64,000 nucleotides of DNA from Streptomyces sp. NRRL F-5727. GTDB lineage: Bacteria; Actinomycetota; Actinomycetes; Streptomycetales; Streptomycetaceae. The translations under genes were made by a program, and so were the position numbers. Positions 62,918-64,000 of this stretch are shown piece by piece. The notes beneath the pieces were generated by a model. That model was not told the DNA's origin and searched no databases. It saw only the letters and a list, made by a program, of their open reading frames with translations. The stretch is from NCBI RefSeq assembly GCF_000719555.1, contig NZ_JOGX01000018.1:39019-103018 (forward strand), written 5' to 3'. Position 1 is the stretch's first letter; each line of letters starts with the position of its first letter.

Positions 62918-64000
62918 TCACGGGTTGAGCGCGCGCAGGTGGTCGCGCAGCCCGATGCCGAACGCGGTGGGTGTGCCGTCGTACGAACTGATCAGCGCGG
63001 GACCGGAGCTGCAGTTCCAGGTGTTCCAGGTCCAGCCCAGGTACGAGAGCCCGCGGTCGTCGAACCACTTCATGACGCGGTCGATGAACGCGTGTCCGCA
63101 GGTGTTCTCGCCGATCTCGCCCGCCAGCAGGGGGACCTGCGCGGCGACGGGGGCGAGGGTGTCGTTCCAGCACGTCTCGGTGGAGCAGGTGTTGAAGTTG
63201 TAGACGTGCCAGGCGGCGGCCAGATTCGCCGCCGGATCCGTGGGGCGGTACGTCAGCCACTGGCTGAGGTCGTTGGAGTACGCGAGGCCCGGGACGAGGA
63301 TCAGGTTCTTCGCCCCCGTGGCGCGGACCGCGTCCACCAGGTCCTGCATGCCGGCGACCTCGTACCCGATGCCGGGGCAGGAGCCGCCGTCGCGCCAGCA
63401 GGTCCACGCCTGGGTCGCGGTGGAGGTCGCCCGGTCCGGGTAGGGCTCGTTGAAGAGGTCGAAGACGACCCGCTTGTCGTTCTTGAAGGTGTCGGCCACC
63501 GAGGTCCAGAACGCCGGGGTGTACTGGGCGTTCGGCATCGGCTTCTGGCAGGAGGCGTGCACGTCGGCGCAGCCGGAGGAGTTGCCGGTGTACTGGCCGT
63601 GGCTCCAGTGCAGTTCGACCACCGGCGTCATGCCGTGGGCCAGCACCCTGGCCACCAGGTCCTTGACGGCGTTCACGTAGTTGGCGCCCCGGTACTCGGG
63701 CTTGATGTTGTCCAGGCCGAGCCAGCACTCCTCGTTGAGGGGAATGCGGACCGTGTTGGCCTTCCAGTCGGCGATCGCCTTCACGGAGGCGTCGTCGGCC
63801 GGGCCGTCCCAGATGCCGTAGCCCTGGACGCACATGAACTCGCCGCCGGAGCGGTTGACGCCGAGCAGCCGGCGGACCGCGCCGTTCTGGTCGGTGAACT
63901 TGTTGCCGGTGACGGAGAGTTCGGGCGCGCCGGAGACGGGCGTCGGCGGCGGGGAGGTGGGCGGGGTGGTCGGGGGAGTGGTCGGGGGAGTGGTCGGGGG
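62918..64000 (-). CDS. Secreted GH5 endoglucanase, C-terminal part
   Basis: The gene continues beyond the window end; about 360 residues are visible. It begins in a Pro/Thr linker (PPTTPPTTPPTTPPTSPP), so a binding module, probably CBM2, and a signal peptide lie outside. The GH5 domain starts PELSVTGNKFTDQNGAVRRL and contains TVRIPLNEECWLGLD, VVELHWSHGQYT, the acid/base Glu in FDLFNEPYPDR (NEP), YNFNTCSTETCWNDT and the nucleophile Glu in PLLAGEIGENTCGH. It cleaves internal beta-1,4-glucan bonds. It lies 45 bp upstream of the GH6 gene on the same strand and is likely in one transcript with it. Confidence 0.9.
   Translation of the reverse strand, partial: PPTTPPTTPPTTPPTSPPPTPVSGAPELSVTGNKFTDQNGAVRRLLGVNRSGGEFMCVQGYGIWDGPADDASVKAIADWKANTVRIPLNEECWLGLDNIKPEYRGANYVNAVKDLVARVLAHGMTPVVELHWSHGQYTGNSSGCADVHASCQKPMPNAQYTPAFWTSVADTFKNDKRVVFDLFNEPYPDRATSTATQAWTCWRDGGSCPGIGYEVAGMQDLVDAVRATGAKNLILVPGLAYSNDLSQWLTYRPTDPAANLAAAWHVYNFNTCSTETCWNDTLAPVAAQVPLLAGEIGENTCGHAFIDRVMKWFDDRGLSYLGWTWNTWNCSSGPALISSYDGTPTAFGIGLRDHLRALNP

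Overview
The window is very GC-rich actinobacterial DNA, almost certainly a Streptomyces chromosome arm. The signs are extreme third-position GC, frequent GTG starts, 4-base start/stop overlaps, hairpin terminators without T-tracts, CebR-type cellulose regulation, and a 2-methylisoborneol/encapsulin operon. I see no rRNA, tRNA, insertion sequence, integrase or CRISPR array. The species cannot be named from the sequence.

Layout. 1-520: end of a flavin monooxygenase gene and an 18-codon stub of a second flavoprotein gene, closed by a strong hairpin. 641-3408: MerR regulator, divergent aldo/keto reductase and a major-facilitator exporter. 3526-4450: His-rich metal-binding protein behind a CsoR-type (copper) operator. 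4560-5108: a decayed alpha/beta-hydrolase gene and non-coding DNA. 5158-8353: ATP-grasp ligase, alanine-type aminotransferase and a divergent HxlR regulator.

8468-23299 (minus strand) is a specialised-metabolite cluster. Lysine N6-hydroxylase, a cupin/methionyl-tRNA-synthetase-like fusion and a glycine-oxidase-like flavoprotein match the known pathway to hydrazinoacetic acid (described for s56-p1 and triacsin). Around them lie a carrier protein fused to a rhodanese, one intact and one degenerate adenylation enzyme, a carrier-gene-coupled esterase, a GNAT acetyltransferase, a flavin monooxygenase, a DUF3291 protein, an EctB-like aminotransferase, two transporters and an unrecognised 158-aa protein. 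Seven junctions are 4-base or 8-base overlaps. This is the strongest candidate for an undescribed system: a hydrazine- or diazo-forming assembly line with a sulfur-transfer-like domain on its carrier protein.

25117-36718: small housekeeping and stress genes (isochorismatase-fold hydrolase, ABM-like protein, lipoproteins, MFS exporter, a RhoGDI-like protein, SRPBCC protein, and an overlapping set CDGSH / haem-oxygenase-like diiron protein / nucleotidyltransferase-like / BON / phosphoesterase), then a duplicated membrane protein and an AlkD-like repair protein. 36778-40179: a large secreted subtilase.

40588-42878 and 54647-64000 form one regulon split in two: a GH9 cellulase, the CebEFG cellobiose importer with BglC beta-glucosidase, CebR, and secreted GH6 and GH5 cellulases. 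CebR-type 14-bp boxes precede GH9, bglC, cebE and cebR. Secreted enzymes release cellobiose, CebEFG imports it, BglC hydrolyses it, and cellobiose relieves CebR repression. Between them lie a NUDIX hydrolase, an orphan BlaI-type repressor, a secreted hydrolase, an NCS1 permease, and the operon 48512-52118 in which a Family 2B encapsulin is encoded with 2-methylisoborneol synthase and its GPP methyltransferase.
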